Positions 5,904 through 8,477 of a DNA stretch of 8,477 nucleotides are shown one piece after another. Position 1 is the stretch's first letter, and every line of letters begins with the position of its first letter. The notes under the pieces are model-generated. The model was not told where the DNA came from, did no database searches, and saw only the letters and a program-made list of their open reading frames with translations. The stretch spans positions 1-8,477 of the forward strand of contig MNXO01000055.1 in the NCBI GenBank assembly GCA_001872995.1. Direction: 5' to 3'. The position numbers and the translations under genes are program-made. This DNA comes from Bacteroidetes bacterium CG2_30_32_10 (GTDB taxonomy: Bacteria > Bacteroidota > Bacteroidia > Bacteroidales > CG2-30-32-10).

Positions 5904-8318
5904 CTATTTTCCTAGAATTTCAAATTGCCTAATTAGAGTCTCTCCGTATTGGTCAACCAATGTTAATGTGTGTATTCCTTTGGTAGGACTTAGTTCCATT
6001 TGATGAAATTCGATGGTGCTTCCTAAATATTCTCCATCTAAATGCCAGTAAATGGTTGTTTGCGTACGGCGATGAGCAACTTGAAATACAGTTTTCCCCA
6101 TACTTCCATCAATTTGAATAGGAACGTAAATCTTAGCAAAACTTTTAGGATAGATTAATTCCATAGATTTAAGCGTTGAATTACCCGAAATACAATCAGA
6201 ACGATAAGGAGGTAATACTTTGTAACCAGGTTTTTTCGATTTATAATACCACTCTTGCGCTGGGGGCAAAACAAACCAAGGAACATGAATCATATCAGAA
6301 ATGTTCTCACAATCGCTGGTAACTCTCCAGTTGCCTGTTTTATCAAGATGAACTATTTGATGATAAGGACAAGCAATGGTTTTGAGTCCACTATTTTGTA
6401 CCCACATTGTATCAACTAAATCGCAAATGTCAGAAGCACGGTAACCGCTTTGTCTGCATATTGGCACTTGAGTCATATCATCATAAGGTTGAGGAAACCA
6501 TGAAACATTTTTAAGTAATTTAAAAACATCAAACATAATTGGAGCAGCAGTGGTAGTTCCTGTTAGACCCGGTCTACCTTCACCATCTGCATTTCCCACC
6601 CAAACTGCCACCACATTTTCTGCAGTGCAACCTATTGCCCATCCATCGCGATAACCATAGCTAGTTCCTGTTTTCCATGCTATTTTTTGGGAAGAAGAAA
6701 ACTCTCTCCATTCCACTTCTTCTTCGGGTCGAGAAACTTCAACCATCGCTTCAAAAGTTAGCCAGATGGATGCTGCATTCAAATAAGAAGACTCATCAAA
6801 TGCATTTGATATAGGATTAATAGTATTGGTTTTTATTGTTTTTTCCAATATATAATTAGGGGCATGAAAGTCAGATTTTAAATATTTATCATTAAAAGGC
6901 GAATAATGGTTTAGAGTTCGAGCCATACTTGCGTACATTCCCGCCAAATCCCACAACGAACCTTCGGCACCTCCCAAAATTATGGATAATCCATAATGGT
7001 CTGCTGGTTTATTCAAGGTGGTCATACCCAACTTTTTTAAAACATAATTAAAACGTTCTATTCCAAATTTCTGAAGCATACGTACCGCAGGAATATTTAA
7101 AGAACGCGACAATGCTCTTTTAGCAGGCACCGCTCCATCATATTTTTGATAATAATTTTGTGGGGTATATCCTGCAATTTGTGTTGGTATATCTGGTATT
7201 ATAGTGTTTGGTAGAATTTCTCCATAAGATAGCATTGCTGCATAAAGAAAAGGTTTTAGAATACTGCCGGTACTTCTTCGCGAATTAACCACATCCACAT
7301 CACTATTAAATTCAGGGTGGCCCTTGTTTTCGGTATTCCCGATATACGACAATACATTTCCACTCTTTACATCGAGCACCAGCACTGCAATATTGTTAAT
7401 ATCGTTGGTTTTTAAAATAGTATGATGATATTCTACTATTCGAGTAATTTGTTCTTGTAGAAATGCATTCACCGTTGTTTTTAATATCTTACCTTTATAT
7501 CCTTCTTTTGAAACCCTGTCTAACAAATGGGGTGCTAATTGAGGAAGTGCAATTGGTTTGCCAGGCAATGGTTCCTGTTTCGATAAGCTACAAGTGAGGG
7601 AATCGATGATGCCTACTTTATTTAATTTATCTAAGAGTTTATTTCTCTTTTTAAGTAGGTTGTCATGATTTTTCCCAGGATATATTAAGGATGGACTATT
7701 GGGTAATACTGCCAAGGTAGCCGATTCTGCCCAGGATAATTGTTCGGCGGACCTACCAAAATATCGCCAAGAGGCGGCATCAATTCCTACCACATTGCTT
7801 CCAAAAGGAGCGTTAGAAGCATATAAAGCCAATATTTTTTTTTTAGAATATGTTAACTCCAAGCGAGTGGCAAGAAATACTTCGATGATTTTTTCGAAGA
7901 ACGTTCTATGTTTATTTTTTCGCGAAAGCCGAATGACCTGCATACTAATAGTGCTACCACCACTGACTACCTTTTTAGACTTTATGTTTTGATATAAAGC
8001 ACGGACAAAAGAAACAGGGTCGAAACCTAAGTGATAATAAAAACGACTATCTTCAAACTGGATAAGCGACTTGGCATACTTTTCGGGGACTTTGTTGTTG
8101 TTTGGAAATCGCCATTGACCATCGTTGGCTATTTTAGCACCCAACAACTTGCCATTTTCATCTTCAATTACAGTAGAAGTAGGTGTTTTAAATAATGGAC
8201 GAGGTAGCGAAAACCAAAAAAACAATAAGAAAAGCACTCCTATGCTAATTAGTATCGCATTAACACGATTGCGTTTATAAATACCAAAAGTGGATAGATT
8301 AATACGAAAGCCTTTCAT
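5904..8318 (-). CDS. pbpC: Penicillin-binding protein 1C (bifunctional peptidoglycan synthase)
   Basis: An 804-residue inner-membrane enzyme with its catalytic domains in the periplasm, polymerising lipid II glycan and cross-linking stem peptides. One transmembrane helix lies at about 20-38. The GT51 transglycosylase domain (~50-240) has the catalytic E89 in FEDSRFYYHLGFD, GGSTISMQ at 120-127, and ELTYSKKKILALY at 154-166. The transpeptidase domain (~305-600) has the nucleophile S352 in GSILKPF (SxxK, K355), SLN at 406-408 and KTG at 549-551. A C-terminal PBP1C-type domain follows (~710-800; YWHLDGEYLGST). Cysteines at 621, 632, 650 and 670 sit in the linker, as in other PBP1C proteins. All motifs and the length are intact, so it should be functional. 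Many PBP1C genes sit next to an alpha-2-macroglobulin gene; none is seen within the 159 bp upstream, and the window ends there. It converges with the PAS-LuxR gene with a 45-bp gap and no clear terminator. Confidence 0.95.
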   Translation of the reverse strand: MKGFRINLSTFGIYKRNRVNAILISIGVLFLLFFWFSLPRPLFKTPTSTVIEDENGKLLGAKIANDGQWRFPNNNKVPEKYAKSLIQFEDSRFYYHLGFDPVSFVRALYQNIKSKKVVSGGSTISMQVIRLSRKNKHRTFFEKIIEVFLATRLELTYSKKKILALYASNAPFGSNVVGIDAASWRYFGRSAEQLSWAESATLAVLPNSPSLIYPGKNHDNLLKKRNKLLDKLNKVGIIDSLTCSLSKQEPLPGKPIALPQLAPHLLDRVSKEGYKGKILKTTVNAFLQEQITRIVEYHHTILKTNDINNIAVLVLDVKSGNVLSYIGNTENKGHPEFNSDVDVVNSRRSTGSILKPFLYAAMLSYGEILPNTIIPDIPTQIAGYTPQNYYQKYDGAVPAKRALSRSLNIPAVRMLQKFGIERFNYVLKKLGMTTLNKPADHYGLSIILGGAEGSLWDLAGMYASMARTLNHYSPFNDKYLKSDFHAPNYILEKTIKTNTINPISNAFDESSYLNAASIWLTFEAMVEVSRPEEEVEWREFSSSQKIAWKTGTSYGYRDGWAIGCTAENVVAVWVGNADGEGRPGLTGTTTAAPIMFDVFKLLKNVSWFPQPYDDMTQVPICRQSGYRASDICDLVDTMWVQNSGLKTIACPYHQIVHLDKTGNWRVTSDCENISDMIHVPWFVLPPAQEWYYKSKKPGYKVLPPYRSDCISGNSTLKSMELIYPKSFAKIYVPIQIDGSMGKTVFQVAHRRTQTTIYWHLDGEYLGSTIEFHQMELSPTKGIHTLTLVDQYGETLIRQFEILGK

Positions 8319-8335
8319 CAGTTTATTTTGTGCAG

Positions 8336-8343
8336 CAAAAATA
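8336..8343 (-). promoter_or_regulatory. Likely -7 element for pbpC (TATTTTTG on minus strand)
   Basis: The minus strand reads TATTTTTG at 8343-8336, an exact match to TAnnTTTG, 17 nt before the pbpC ATG (8318). No clean TTG -33 element is seen about 20 nt further upstream, so this rests on the -7 match alone. Confidence 0.45.
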
Positions 8344-8366
8344 CAGTAAAAAGAAATTAAAAAGCA

Positions 8367-8408
8367 CTAAAGTTTATAATGCTTGAAGTTTTTAATATTC
8401 AACTTTAG
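8367..8408. repeat. Weak inverted repeat upstream of pbpC
   Basis: CTAAAGTT (8367-8374) and AACTTTAG (8401-8408) are exact reverse complements, 26 nt apart, with a smaller TTGAA/TTCAA pair nested around the inner edge. It could be a hairpin ending transcription from an off-window gene or a regulatory site, but A/T-rich 8-bp arms can arise by chance here. The rest of 8319-8477 shows no gene that I can support. Confidence 0.3.
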
Positions 8409-8477
8409 GCTTAATAAAGCTTTAAAAATTGCGTAGAATTAACGTAAACATAACATTACTTTAACCTCCAGTTAATA

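Noticed and set aside
7699..7992. Open frame of 97 codons on the + strand.
   Set aside because: Antisense to the transglycosylase domain of pbpC, which is clearly the real gene.
1..8477. CRISPR arrays, tRNA or rRNA genes, insertion sequences.
   Set aside because: No regular repeat-spacer pattern, no cloverleaf-like or rRNA-like sequence, and no transposase motifs or terminal repeats were seen on either strand.

Overview
The window is an AT-rich chromosomal segment from a member of the Bacteroidota. Three things point there: the vegetative promoters fit the Bacteroidota -33/-7 pattern (TTTG, about 20 nt, TAnnTTTG); a TonB-dependent receptor carries an N-terminal carboxypeptidase-regulatory-like domain; and signal peptides end in NAQ or SGQ. 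Genus cannot be fixed from the sequence.

Left part (1-2736): a module that looks like RiPP (modified peptide) biosynthesis. The first gene is a radical SAM/SPASM peptide maturase cut by the left edge. Its reading frame is open upstream of the first ATG (128) and carries the radical SAM cysteine motif at bases 71-94, so the true start lies outside the window. Twelve bases downstream comes a secreted M1-type zinc metallopeptidase, probably in the same operon. After it lies a Bacteroidota-type promoter and then the last ~45 codons of a second, different SPASM-domain maturase (best match by eye: the grasp-with-spasm type), with the rest of that gene gone. No precursor peptide is visible.

Middle (2743-4933): two convergent genes, a secreted TPR/DUF6624-like protein (+) and a TonB-dependent receptor (-), are each cut short at the same ~12-bp point (about 3362-3373). 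Beyond it each frame reads backwards through the other gene. This is what a deletion between two convergent genes, or an assembly chimera, would leave.

Right part (5094-8318): a PAS-LuxR transcriptional regulator is divergent from the receptor gene. It has a good promoter and a perfect 9-bp-arm palindrome between promoter and start codon. Convergent to it is a full-length penicillin-binding protein 1C (pbpC), a housekeeping peptidoglycan synthase. The last 159 bases hold no gene I can support, only a likely pbpC -7 element and a weak inverted repeat.

Overall, the left 3.4 kb looks like a rearranging accessory region holding peptide-modification genes. The right end looks like ordinary core genome.
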